Shown here: one piece after another, positions 47,790 through 57,225 of the stretch
Numbering within the stretch: position 1 is the first letter of the stretch
Layout of the letters: every line of letters begins with the position of its first letter
NCBI RefSeq assembly: GCF_026262505.1
Contig: NC_067205.1
Location: forward strand, 4,216,001 to 4,280,000
From: Trichomonas vaginalis G3
Taxonomy: Eukaryota > Parabasalia > Trichomonadida > Trichomonadidae
DNA: 64,000 nt
Direction of reading: 5' to 3'
Position numbers and translations under genes: made by a program
Notes under the pieces: generated by a model
What the model saw: only the letters and a program-made list of their open reading frames with translations
Told to the model about the DNA's origin: nothing
Database searches by the model: none

Positions 47790-50700
47790 TAGGTTCCTGC
47801 ATTCTCATGAGAGAGTTGCACCACCGAACGTTCTACTCCACCCTCACACATTCACATCCTAGTCCGACCAACTCTACTCTCTTCTAAACACTCTGCTGCT
47901 ACGATTGCTGAGACTTCATCAGTTCACATTACATAATGCCTTCACATTATCCTGTCCCGGCACAACCCTCTCTCACACCCTCCTTAGGTTAAATAGCGAT
48001 TTTAAGAAAACCCGCCTCCATATCTTCAGCAGTAAACAAGAAACTTCATTCAATAACTACGTTAACATTGAACATAACGAATATTAACACCAAGTGGACA
48101 AAGTTAAAGAGTTCTTGCACCACAGCTTCTTCGTTAGCTTGAAAATAGTGTTTATCTGAACCATCCACAGACCTTCGAAACTTCACTATATGTTTAAATT
48201 ATCAGCGTATAGATTCTTATTAGCATCTTTTGCTCATGTTACGCCTCTACATTCAATGCGTTATTTTGACTCTCAATAGCGACGACCTCAGCTATAGTGC
48301 CCATTTAAAGGCTCAGTTATCAGAGAATGCACTTTCTATAAGTTCTTGTGAAAGGGTGGTCTTCCCTTCCTTTACTCCATTACCTTTAACCCTTAACCTC
48401 AAACAACTCTTACTCATCTCTATTGCTCACTTAAGGCCCGCTAATGCCATTTCGGTCCTTCAACATAAACTAGATCCATGCGAACAAACTCTCACACTAC
48501 ACCTCTCAATTGATCATCTCCTTACTGAAAAGTCAGTCTAAAAATGTGTAATGGTATATTCTTTACTATTCAACAGTATCATTGAACAGGCAAGGGTGAA
48601 ACCTTCTTGAACGTTAAGTTTCTGGATTGTATATTCCAAAGGTCGCCCAAACGATTAAATTGAAACCTCCTCAAGTCCGTGAACCGTTAATCTGTAGCAT
48701 CTCACCACAGATCCTGTGTATATATGCTGTCTGAGTGCTCATCATTCCCTCAATATACCAATCCTGTTATCTTAATAGGAACAGACGAAGCCATGACATA
48801 AACTTCTTCACATCATCGACGCTTTTTCGTCCACCCTTCCATCCAATTTGGTCATTACTAATTTCAATAAATGTCTCCATGAGATACTCGTGCACCTCTT
48901 AACATTTGTCCTCTCCAAACATCTTTTGGAAACTCTACTCTCAATATCAAGTATACAAGTCCCTTGCTATAAGCACGGAAGGATTATAAGTGTCAAACAG
49001 GTCGAAGTCAGCAATGAGTTTCTATTTTCTGCCTCTTGTTTCATGTTATCTGACAACATACAATTCTTTTTCGACCACCTGAATGCATCTCGAAAATAAA
49101 TTCTCTTGTTTATTGAGAGGTCATAAAGATTTCCATTCGGGGAAGTATACTTGTTCTCAAAACAATTTGTAGCAATTATGAACAAAATACTAACGTAGTC
49201 ATACACGTTTTTAAATCAAACTCTTTCAATAAAGTCATTGCTCCGTATTGAACTATTAACAAAACCTTCTCTTAAAATTCTTACATTCTTGTTGCAGAAA
49301 CGTGCTATATTTTTCTAAGTCGAAGTGGTTTTCAATCTATTCTGCTAACCTTTGATGAATCTATGTTTTTCATGAATGTATCTGCATCATGGATAAACTT
49401 ACATGCTCAAAATGACAACCATTCTTTGTCATTTGCTAACAAAACACTGCTGTAGTAGTTGATATGGAAATACTTCTTCGTCCTGTTTGTAAGTTAAACA
49501 TAGCAAGGAAATAGTTTAAGCTTTTATTATAACACTGTAAGAGTCTTTTATAATAATTGCCCGTCCTTTAAATAAAACCCAGTTATTTGCATGGTTCGTG
49601 AACCATTAAATGATGGGAGTTCCTTTTCCTTCTGTCATGTGTTTAAGAGATGAAGTATGTCTATTCATAACAGCTCGAATGAGCTGTAGGAAATAATACT
49701 AAGAACCGTCAGGCTCTTTCCAAAAAATTCGGGTTGCACAGTTCTGCTTGACCTCCGTAATGTTCTTTTCACTATCACTGAATCATTCTTCTCACTGTCA
49801 TAACAGATGAAGTCTAACAAGCTTTATGAAAGCCGTCCTGTGCTACAGCTCAAAGTCAGCAAAGAAACGTGCTCACAGGAATGAAATTACAATTTAAGCT
49901 TCATGTTACTCTTTTGACCTCATGCTAGTTCTTCTTCAGTTGATACACAAATAACTTTTGGACCAATAGCAAAAATCTTTCAAATGGTCAAGGTTTGTTT
50001 ATATAAATCAGTAGTATATGGTGAAAAGTTCTTCTCCATAAGAAATAGTTCGAAATATTGCAAGCTCCCACAAATGTTTTCATAACAATCCCATAGCGGG
50101 TTTTGTTCTATCATTAACGAACTCATTTTATCTTCCTCTCTTTGTATAAATCTTCATCTGGTCTCCAATTTACATTCCACACACCTCAATGAATTCTAGT
50201 ATAGTTTTCGAATTGAAGTACTGTTGTCAATTGGTAATCTTTCATTTAGCATTGTAGTCGTCAACAAGAAGTAATGTCAATAGTTCTAACAGTTTTCGCC
50301 ATCTTTGGTAATTATATTCCTTTATTTCATATGTCTTATCCATTGAAATAACCAATTGTAACATTAAATGCTATACCTGTTGAATCGAGAAATCTTCCTT
50401 AGACTTTACTTTGGAGGAAAGTCTCTAACACAGACATAAAAATCCCTTCTTCATGTGTCGTCAATGAGTTTCTTCACTATTACTCCAGCCTGAAGCAGAG
50501 CAATAACACGAACCAATTGTCCTCTGTCATAAGTGTTGCATTCTTTTGTTCAGTTTCATTGAAGATTTCCTGGTAGCGATTCAAAGATTTATAGGTAATG
50601 TCAAAAGATATTCCAGAAGAACTGACCGCTTCTCTTCTTATAAAACTTCTTTTCACCATTATCTTTCCAAAAGCTTTCTATAAGTGCTGGGTTTCCTGTT

Positions 50701-51299
50701 TGCTTAAGAGCTTCCAAAATGGCTTTCTGGTCATTTGTCAGTGTGCTTTCATCTCTATATGGTCTCTTTTTTGGTTTGCCTTTCTTTACATCTGACATCG
50801 TTAAGCCTTCATATTCTGTTAAATCATACATCTTTATTTCGGTAAGATTCTTTATGTTTGTCAAGAAGAAGTCATAGTGCATTTCAACAATACCTGCAGC
50901 ATTTGCTTCTATCTCTGATATAAAGTTCTCCTTCAAGAGCTGATGTAGTAATGTTCCAATATTATTGAGGTTTAACGTAGAACATTCATACTTTCCACCA
51001 AGTTTATAACATACCATCCATCTCTGTTGCGAGTTTATTTTAATTTTCTCTAAGAGTCTCATGAAAACCTTACCGAAATGTTTGTGTAAGTAGTCTCTGT
51101 TTGGTTCATCTAAAGCTTCGATGTTAAAGTCAATGAGTCTATTGCCTGACTTCACATTTCTCTTCCTATTCTCTTCATCTTTCTTTAACCATCTCTCACC
51201 TTCTTTTGGTTTGTCGTCAATGGAACGAATGACATCGTTAGCTTTGCGAACTTGTTCTATAGCACTTTTAAACATCTCTCTTCTCTGTTGTTTCAGTGT

Positions 51300-51480
51300 G
51301 TCATCTCTCTTTCGTGTTTCACCAACGTTTGCATGGGCTACGCCCGCGCCGTCATGCGGCTTTGTTATGTCAAACATCTCTCTTCTTACTTCATGAGGTA
51401 CAGCTCTTCTTGTTTCACCAACGTTTGCATTTGTTATGTCAAACATCTCTCTTCTTACTTCATGAGGTACTGAACGTCTA
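51300..51480. repeat. Direct repeats inside the polymerase-like gene
   Basis: TTTCACCAACGTTTGCAT and AAACATCTCTCTTCTTACTT recur two to three times within 180 bp on the strand shown, giving repeated NANVGETRR and REMFDIT peptides in the protein. Confidence 0.65.
51335..51360. repeat. GC-rich mini-hairpin pair
   Basis: GGGC-TAC-GCCC (51335-51345) is followed by a GCCG..CGGC stem (51348-51360). It is in frame within the polymerase-like gene and stands out by GC content. Confidence 0.7.
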
Positions 51481-51526
51481 TGATATAAGTCAATAGCAAT
51501 GTCATTTAAAGGAAATGCTCTTGCAT

Positions 51527-51552
51527 GGACTTCGTCCTCGCCGCGTTGCGGC
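51527..51552. repeat. GC-rich mini-hairpin pair, absent from the paralogue
   Basis: GGAC-TTC-GTCC (51527-51537) and GCCGC-GTT-GCGGC (51540-51552), both with 3-base loops. The paralogous coding sequence near position 110 of the window has no such block. Confidence 0.75.
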
Positions 51553-51718
51553 TTTATGAACTCATGAATTCTATCATAACTTATTGCACCATTATAGTCT
51601 TTAATGAAGTCAGCGAGTGCTTTTTGTTTGTTGCGTAATGCTTTGCAACATCTATATTAGCTTCTGTAAGAAGTTGTTTTATTTCCGAGTGTTCTAACTT
51701 AGACAACTTCCGATACAT

Positions 51719-51809
51719 CTTTAGTAGGAAATAAAAAAATATTTTTTGAAAAAATTAGATTAGATTTTTTTTAAGTTATTTTTCAAAATAATTTAATATT
51801 TTTATTTTA
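51719..51809. promoter_or_regulatory. Bidirectional AT-rich promoter of Polinton B
   Basis: The 91-bp spacer between divergent starts 51718 and 51810 is similar to that at 299-395, with TTTTTATTTTAATG at its right end. Confidence 0.45.
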
Positions 51810-52281
51810 ATGAAACACATGCAAGATTGCAAGTTCTTTTCATACAATGCTCTCGCTACTGCCATCAAGAATGAGTTCAATAATGCTTCAAACGTTAATG
51901 TTATCTTTAACAAGAAGTTTGTGAAAGAATCTAAGTTTGGTCAGTATGTCAGACCATTAGCTATCGTCATTGACCGCAAACGTTATACTTCACAAGGTTA
52001 GCAGTAGTTTTGAAACAAAAGGGTTTCTTCGTGAATGTCAAAGATACACACTATACTGTCATAAAGAACTCCAACATTGACTTCTTCAGTATTGCTATGA
52101 ATCTTTCCGAACAGAAAGAATATAAGAAGGGTGAAACATCTGTGAAATATTATCCTTCATCTCTGAAGACAATAACGAACAAAGATGTTATACAAAGTTC
52201 TTACCAAAGGTTGAAGAAGCTTCAATTGACATTGACGAAGGAAGTGAAATGGTTGAAGAAATTGACCCTGAAGCTATTTAA
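51810..52281 (+). pseudogene. Polinton B copy of the acidic-tailed protein at 396, broken
   Basis: Pieces such as FFSYNALATAIKNEFNNASN and ITNKDVI match the 155-residue protein at 396, and the acidic end is kept. A few breaks are present. It has the same head-to-head position relative to the polymerase-like gene. Confidence 0.65.
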
Positions 52282-52286
52282 CCAAA

Positions 52287-52365
52287 AATATATTTTTGGT
52301 GAAGAGGTGAGATATCACCTAGCCGCTTTGCGGCTCTGACCCTTTGGGTCTCTTTTTTCACCTCA
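52287..52365. terminator. GGTGA-type hairpin carrying a GC-rich insertion
   Basis: GGTGAAGAGGTGAGATATCACC is the usual arm-loop-arm (ends trimmed) found at 54090 and 55500, but the 3' arm is split by a 30-bp GC-rich block (52321-52350). Confidence 0.5.
52321..52350. repeat. GC-rich mini-hairpin pair inside a terminator hairpin
   Basis: AGCCGC-TTT-GCGGCT (52321-52335) and GACCC-TTT-GGGTC (52338-52350). The sister hairpins at 54064 and 54360 lack this block, so it is an insertion. Confidence 0.75.
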
Positions 52366-52416
52366 TTCTCTCTTCGTTAATGTTGTCGTGACTTCTTCGT
52401 TAATGTTGTCGTGACT

Positions 52417-53243
52417 TCATTCTTCCTCTTTGAAGTTATCGAAATATTCTGTTATCTTTTCTTTCAGTAATGTTAAGTCTTCTTTGAATGTAAGTATTGT
52501 GCAACCTTTGATGTCATAGTGTGTTTGAGGAAGAGTATTTTTGACAATTTCCTTTATTTGCTCATTCGGTGTCATTGAAATCGGTAAGTTTTCACGATAG
52601 AACCAGTTTCTGTCAGATTTATATATCTTAGCTAAGTCGTAAAAGCTTTTGTTGTTTCTTCTGACTAAATGCAACATAACCATATCTCTATCTTCTTCTT
52701 TCTCCAACTCTTCAGTATAAATCATATACTTATAACTCTTTTCCTTTCCTTTTGGTACTGAACGTGGTATTCTTTTCTGTATGCTTTTGTCTTTGGATTC
52801 AATGACTTCATCTTTTGCTTGAAGTTTCTTTTCCATCTCTCCACGTTCTGCTTTATATAGTTCATCTAACATCATGAAAATATAACAAGCATAACGAGGT
52901 GAAGCCCACATTGCTACAGCATTTACTAAAAGTCTATGAACATAATAACCTTTCAAACCAGGTGCCAAATTCTTGCGATTTTCGTACGGAATCTCTTCCC
53001 TCGGTTTTCCGAGGAAGCAATCATATGAGGAAATTCTTCTAAAAGTTCTTTTGCCTGTTGGTTTTCAAACCAATGATATGCTTGCTTTGTAGAACGAAGA
53101 GCGTTCATTATACTTTGCATTTGATACATATCATCTTTGACTGAACGAATGAGTCTCAATTGTTTGTTATATTGTATGTATTCGTATTCTTCATTTATGG
53201 CTTCATGAACGATAGCAGTTGTTGTGTTCTCTAATGTTGACAT
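52417..53243 (-). pseudogene. KilA-N/MSV199-type protein with DUF3627-like tail, broken
   Basis: After an N-terminal helical part (MSTLENTTTAIVHEAINEEY) the strand reads a KilA-N core (GLKGYYVHRLLVNAVAMWAS, then PRYACYIFMMLDELY), a coiled-coil stretch (KKLQAKDEVIESKDKSIQKR) and a C-terminal domain (YKYMIYTEELEKEEDRDMVM). This layout is typical of large DNA virus KilA-N/MSV199 plus DUF3627 proteins, thought to bind DNA. One break is likely. Confidence 0.65.
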
Positions 53244-53350
53244 TACTGTTCTTACATACAGGATAAAAAAATAAATAAAATAAAAACTAACTTTATTTTT
53301 TCTGAGATAAACACTATTTCTTCACAACATTAAATTTTATCCTGTATGAA

Positions 53351-53725
53351 ATGACTTTAAAAAGATTATTGACTGACTTCGAATACTATCTCATTGACGC
53401 ACTGACAGACCCTCAAAACTGTGTTGAAAGTTCTTTAAGCTTTAAGATTGAAGGTACGACGCATTTTGTCTTCACTTACGTATTGAAAGAATATGACCGT
53501 TATCATAACGAAGTGAATCAAACACTAATAAAATTTGTAGATAAAAAATTGGTTAACAATGAATATTTTAAACGTGAAGACCCAAACACTGCTGGAGATG
53601 ATGAAGAATACAGACAAGTTATTGAAAAAAATAACGCAAGATTAGATGCAATAGAAAAGAAGTTTAATGAATGTCTTACAAACACGTATGAATATCTTAT
53701 GCAGTGGGAAGCCAGATGGAAATAA
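53351..53725 (+). CDS. Conserved Polinton protein, unknown function (124 aa)
   Basis: MTLKRLLTDFEYYLIDALTD opens a soluble protein with an amphipathic C-terminal helix (LDAIEKKFNECLTNTYEYLM). The broken reverse-strand copy in Polinton A (28945-29250) shows that the gene belongs to the element. The start is preceded by TTTTATCCTGTATGAAATG, the shared start motif. The family is unknown. Confidence 0.65.
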   Translation: MTLKRLLTDFEYYLIDALTDPQNCVESSLSFKIEGTTHFVFTYVLKEYDRYHNEVNQTLIKFVDKKLVNNEYFKREDPNTAGDDEEYRQVIEKNNARLDAIEKKFNECLTNTYEYLMQWEARWK

Positions 53726-53766
53726 ATTTACGTCAAATATGCAATTTATAAAATCTTATGTCGACA

Positions 53767-53839
53767 GGCTACGTAGCACAGTGGTCTAAGGTGGTGTTAT
53801 GGAGGGGTCAAGGTCTGTGGTTCGAACCGCGACAGCGCC
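53767..53839 (+). tRNA. tRNA-like sequence with Pol III boxes, probably not a working tRNA
   Basis: A 73-base stretch starting GGCTACGTAGCACAGTGGTC has an A box (TAGCACAGTGG, 53774-53784), a perfect B box (GGTTCGAACC, 53819-53828) forming a T-arm at the canonical position (TTCGAAC at base 54-60), and a TTTT stop right after (53842). The acceptor ends (GGCTACG against ACAGCGC) do not pair, and I find no 5-bp anticodon stem. It may be a decayed tRNA or a Pol III-driven small RNA. Confidence 0.3.
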
Positions 53840-54063
53840 GTATTTTCTTATTTTCTTTATTTGTCTTGTTTGTCGTGAATAAAAAGTGTCATAAAAGTGC
53901 TCTATCTTCCACGGGAATAAATAAAAAATTTACTTTATTTCTTCTTTATTTCTTTGTTCCCGTGGAAGAAGGGTTTTGCTGTTTTTTCTCAGCCGAAATC
54001 AATGATTTTTTCATTTTTGGAATCCTTAGCGAATGAGGAATCTTTTCTCTCGTGGAAGCTTTG

Positions 54064-54425
54064 ACCAAAAATATATTATAGGTGAAGAGGTGAGATGTCA
54101 CCTCTTTTTTCACCCTCGTGACTTTGTCATAACTTCTTCGTAAATGCTTTGTCATAACTTCTTCGTAAATGCTTTGTCATAACTTCTTCGTAAATGAGTG
54201 TAAATGACCAAAAATATATTATAGGTGAAGAGGTGACATCTCACCTGTTTTCTCACCTAATTTTCACCCTCATGACTTTGTCATAACTTCTTCGTAAATG
54301 CTTTGTCATAACTTCTTCGTAAATGCTTTGTCATAACTTCTTCGTAAATGAGTGTAAATGACCAAAAATATATTATAGGTGAAGAGGTGAGATGTCACCT
54401 CTTTTTTCACCTAATTTCTCACCCT
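54064..54425. repeat. GGTGA-type hairpin array with 25-bp repeats
   Basis: A block of about 148 bp, made of a hairpin (AGGTGAAGAGGTGA / TCACCTCTTTTTTCACC) and three 25-bp CTTTGTCATAACTTCTTCGT.. units, is present twice and followed by a third hairpin. ATGAC-TTT-GTCAT at the start of the small units is another stem with a 3-base loop. Confidence 0.75.
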
Positions 54426-54500
54426 CATGAATTTTCCCTTAAGATAGAAAAATAACGTTAGTTTTATTTTTATTTATTTTTTTATTTTGTATGTAAAGAT

Positions 54501-55466
54501 ATGATTTCAACAATCGGCACAACAACAATTCAAGCCGCGAACGGCGGGACTCTGTCCACAACAACTTCACCAAACTCGTTAGTCATGAATCCAACATCTA
54601 TGTTAGTAGAGATGAAAAGCTTCATTCCTTCTTCATATACTTTCGAAACAAAAATCCAGAAGATAAAGCAAGAACTTTTAACAAGTAATTTAGACTGTAG
54701 TGCGAAAGATGAAACAAATGAACAGTATCTTTATGAAATGCAGGACATTATTGACCATTTACCTAAACTACCTGAAATTCAGCATCAAAAACTAACTATT
54801 CCTGAATTCGATGAAATAGAAGTGAAACCAACTGACTCAGTAGAAATAAAGAAGTTCATTCGAAAGGTAAACTATGAGTTTCTAGGATTTCATTGCAACC
54901 ATAAGGTTATGGACAAAGATTGCGACATGGTATATAAGAATGTTTCTGACATATATAAATCCGGGGAGTTTAAGACCTACGATAACTTTGTTTCGTTAGT
55001 TGCTGAATGTGTATGGCAGATAAGAGATAAAGATAGAAGAGGTAAAATATGGAACGAACAGATAAGACCAACTGCTTTTGAGTTAAAGAAAACCATTGAC
55101 GCCTTAGTTGTTTTAGCAGGTAAGGTTTCAGAATATAACGCAAAAATGAATCCGCAATGTTCTAAATGTAAAGCAGCAATTAGGAAATATAACTACTCCG
55201 TCAAAGAGATAGAAAGAATGCGAAACGACTATGCAGACTTAAAGAAAGAAGCAGAAAAGCCAGCAGAAAATAAAATGGACATGTTAGCATTTCTGAACAA
55301 AAACTATCCAACTGCTGACGATTTCCTTCTATCTGACGTCAAGAAGAAATATAAAGAAACTTTCGGCATTGTTAAAACTTTTGACATACTGACAGAAGAA
55401 ATAGAAGCTACGAAATTGTTTAGGATTTCAAATATACATCGTACAATTCATGTAAAACGCTTGTGA
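54501..55466 (+). CDS. Conserved Polinton CxxC coiled-coil protein (321 aa)
   Basis: This is the paralogue of the genes at 3330 and 30426. After a variable Thr/Gly-rich N-terminus (MISTIGTTTIQAANGGTLST) the protein contains FLGFHCNHKVMDKDCDMVYK, NPQCSKCKAAIRKYNYSVKE, a charged helix and a basic end IHVKRL. The length matches the copy at 3330 (313). The frame is whole. The family is unknown. Confidence 0.7.
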   Translation: MISTIGTTTIQAANGGTLSTTTSPNSLVMNPTSMLVEMKSFIPSSYTFETKIQKIKQELLTSNLDCSAKDETNEQYLYEMQDIIDHLPKLPEIQHQKLTIPEFDEIEVKPTDSVEIKKFIRKVNYEFLGFHCNHKVMDKDCDMVYKNVSDIYKSGEFKTYDNFVSLVAECVWQIRDKDRRGKIWNEQIRPTAFELKKTIDALVVLAGKVSEYNAKMNPQCSKCKAAIRKYNYSVKEIERMRNDYADLKKEAEKPAENKMDMLAFLNKNYPTADDFLLSDVKKKYKETFGIVKTFDILTEEIEATKLFRISNIHRTIHVKRL

Positions 55467-55471
55467 AAAAC

Positions 55472-55530
55472 TGGGGTGAGAAAACAGGTGAGAAAACGGG
55501 TGACATCTCACCTCTTCACCTATAATATAT
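55472..55530. terminator. GGTGA-type hairpin
   Basis: Repeated GGTGAGAAAA arms pair with TCTCACCTCTTCACC, followed by TATAATATATTTTTGC, which also leads into the next start. Confidence 0.45.
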
Positions 55531-55545
55531 TTTTGCTTTAATTAA

Positions 55546-56040
55546 ATGCTTTCCGGAAACGTCGATGAAAATCATATGGACAAATTATATGAAAAAATTA
55601 ATAATGATTACCCCTCATTAACCAGGGAAATGACGGATTCTATAGTTCGTAAATTCGATGAAATACAGGATATGTGGTTCGACAGATTCGACATGAACGA
55701 TAAGGAAAAGAGAAAGAACGATAACAATTTACTTACTAAAAGAATCCTAAAATCTAAAATAGGTGAAGCTTCAACATTTAACACAGTACATAACTTTTAC
55801 ACCGCTGTTTATATTTTCAATAATTTATTTAACGATGAACGAGAAAGAAAAAGTATGTTTAACGGAAGAAATGAATATGATTTTATCCTTTGTGCTGTTC
55901 GGGATGTTGACATGAAACTAAAGAAAATATTCTTATTACAAGATGACACGGTTGAAGATGAAGTCAATGAGTTTTTAAATCGTGATTTAAATGAAATTGA
56001 TGAAGTTATGACCGAATGTTATAAAAAGTTCAAGAGGTGA
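55546..56040 (+). CDS. Conserved Polinton protein, unknown function (164 aa)
   Basis: Nearly identical to the gene at 2752-3249 in protein and in DNA, except for the first few and last dozen residues (here NRDLNEIDEVMTECYKKFKR). The upstream ATATTTTTGCTTTAATTAAA is also shared. It is hydrophilic and helical. The strong DNA match contrasts with the diverged neighbouring gene pair, suggesting recent exchange. Confidence 0.7.
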   Translation: MLSGNVDENHMDKLYEKINNDYPSLTREMTDSIVRKFDEIQDMWFDRFDMNDKEKRKNDNNLLTKRILKSKIGEASTFNTVHNFYTAVYIFNNLFNDERERKSMFNGRNEYDFILCAVRDVDMKLKKIFLLQDDTVEDEVNEFLNRDLNEIDEVMTECYKKFKR

Positions 56041-56096
56041 AAAAAGAGGTGAGAAAACAGGTGAAATCTCACCTCTTCACCTAAATTATATTTTTG
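56036..56096. terminator. GGTGA-type hairpin between convergent genes
   Basis: GGTGAAAAAAGAGGTGAGAA and AATCTCACCTCTTCACC arms, then TAAATTATATTTTTGTCTG. It lies between the stop of the forward gene (56040) and the stop of the reverse integrase (56122). Confidence 0.5.
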
Positions 56097-56121
56097 TCTG
56101 ATTTACATCCAACGAAAAAGT

Positions 56122-57206
56122 TTAGAAGAATTTTCTTATTCTTTCTGGCATGTTTTTATCTTTCCAGTACTCCCGCTCTAATGGTCCCAGATGAGTTGGT
56201 TTAGATTCTCTCAAGTTCTTAGATGGTATAACATCTTCAACGCCTCCTTCATATCTTACTTTATAAGTGTCATCGTTTGTGTTATAGTCAAGTATTTCAA
56301 TAACCACTCCTCGCTTTGCTTCGTCAATGGTTTCAGCAAGTTTGCCATTACTACTTTCGACTAATTTATGTCGAGGGTAAAATGCTATGGAGTCGTCAGC
56401 AGCTTTTATAAGATATCCATTACCTTGCGTAGAGTCTACGATATAATAATTTCGACTTAACCTTAAACGTTTCTTTGTCAATGGTTTGTCGTCAAGAACT
56501 ACACGAACTTTTGTACCAGGAATGAGAGTAAATTGTGTTGAATTTCTGATATTTTGTGTTTGGCTTCGTTTCTTTTGTATATACTTTTCTTCTTGTTGTT
56601 GTGTCATTGAATTTGGTGTATGTCCTGTTGTAGAATGTGTTGAGGAATTATATACTTCGAGAAAATGTTTCATTGTTTCTTCGGTAAAGTCTCGCTCTTG
56701 ATTTAAATCTCTGAGAGTCCTTATGAAGCGGTTAATGATACCGAGTATGTTATGGTTATGGTCTTCAGTAGTGTAGTGAGTTATGTTATGCTTAATGAGA
56801 AATTCTGTGATTTCGTTGCTGAGGTATGCACCGTCTTGGTCTGATGTTAAAATACTTGGGCTATGTTCTCTACAAACTTTTGTAAAACTCTTAACACTTC
56901 ATGAGTTCCTTTATTTCTCATTATATACGCATATGCTTTACGAGTGTTAACATTTATGAAGATGAGGAATGGTTTATGTCCTCCTTTTCTGCTTTGAATG
57001 AGAGTGTCAAATTGGTATGCGTCAGGAGTGTTGGAGTAAATTGGTAAAAAGTAGTCGTAAGGATTTATTTTTGTTTGATGTACAACATTTTTGTCAAAGA
57101 ACCTTTTCACTTCAGCTCTGTTAGTAAATCCCGAACTCTTTGCAGCTTCATTGAACTTCTTAAATGACCTCCATGGATGTTGTTCGAATACTTCTTTCAA
57201 GCTCAT
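56122..57206 (-). pseudogene. Polinton B retroviral-like integrase with chromodomain-like tail, broken
   Basis: The N-terminal part (MSLKEVFEQHPWRSFKKFNE) precedes the rve core (DAYQFDTLIQSRKGGHKPFL), and the late part holds NSSTHSTTGHTPNSMTQQQE and a basic RLRLSRNYYIVDS segment. The C-terminus GVVIEILDYNTNDDTYKVRY resembles a chromodomain, a feature known from some Polinton integrases that may guide insertion. At least one break is present. Confidence 0.7.
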
Positions 57207-57225
57207 TTATGTAAAGTTAAAGATT

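Larger units (their letters stand above)
47790..51718 (-). pseudogene. Polinton B DNA polymerase B-like region, heavily broken
   Basis: The region starts MYRKLSKLEHSEIKQLL at 51718, matching the gene at the left window edge. The best open part is 50601-51446 (HKHFGKVFMRLLEKIKINSQ, then DLTEYEGLTMSDVKKGKPKK), and a further piece at 48967-49206 reads NLYDLSINKRIYFRDAFRWS, which resembles the exonuclease-side region of protein-primed polymerases. Total length (about 3.9 kb) fits a Polinton polymerase. I see no clear palm motifs, so the name is inferred. Many breaks are present, some probably due to poor sequence near the gap. Confidence 0.45.
53726..54500. other. Intergenic region with hairpin and repeat array
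   Basis: There is no gene. It holds the tRNA-like sequence, three GGTGA-type hairpins (54064-54115, 54208-54262, 54360-54425) and 25-bp repeats of CTTTGTCATAACTTCTTCGT between them. The frame at 53758-54036 runs through the tRNA-like sequence and is not supported. Confidence 0.55.

Noticed and set aside
53767-53839. Functional tRNA gene
   Set aside because: The T-arm and Pol III boxes are good, but the acceptor stem does not pair and no anticodon stem-loop can be drawn. I list it only as tRNA-like.
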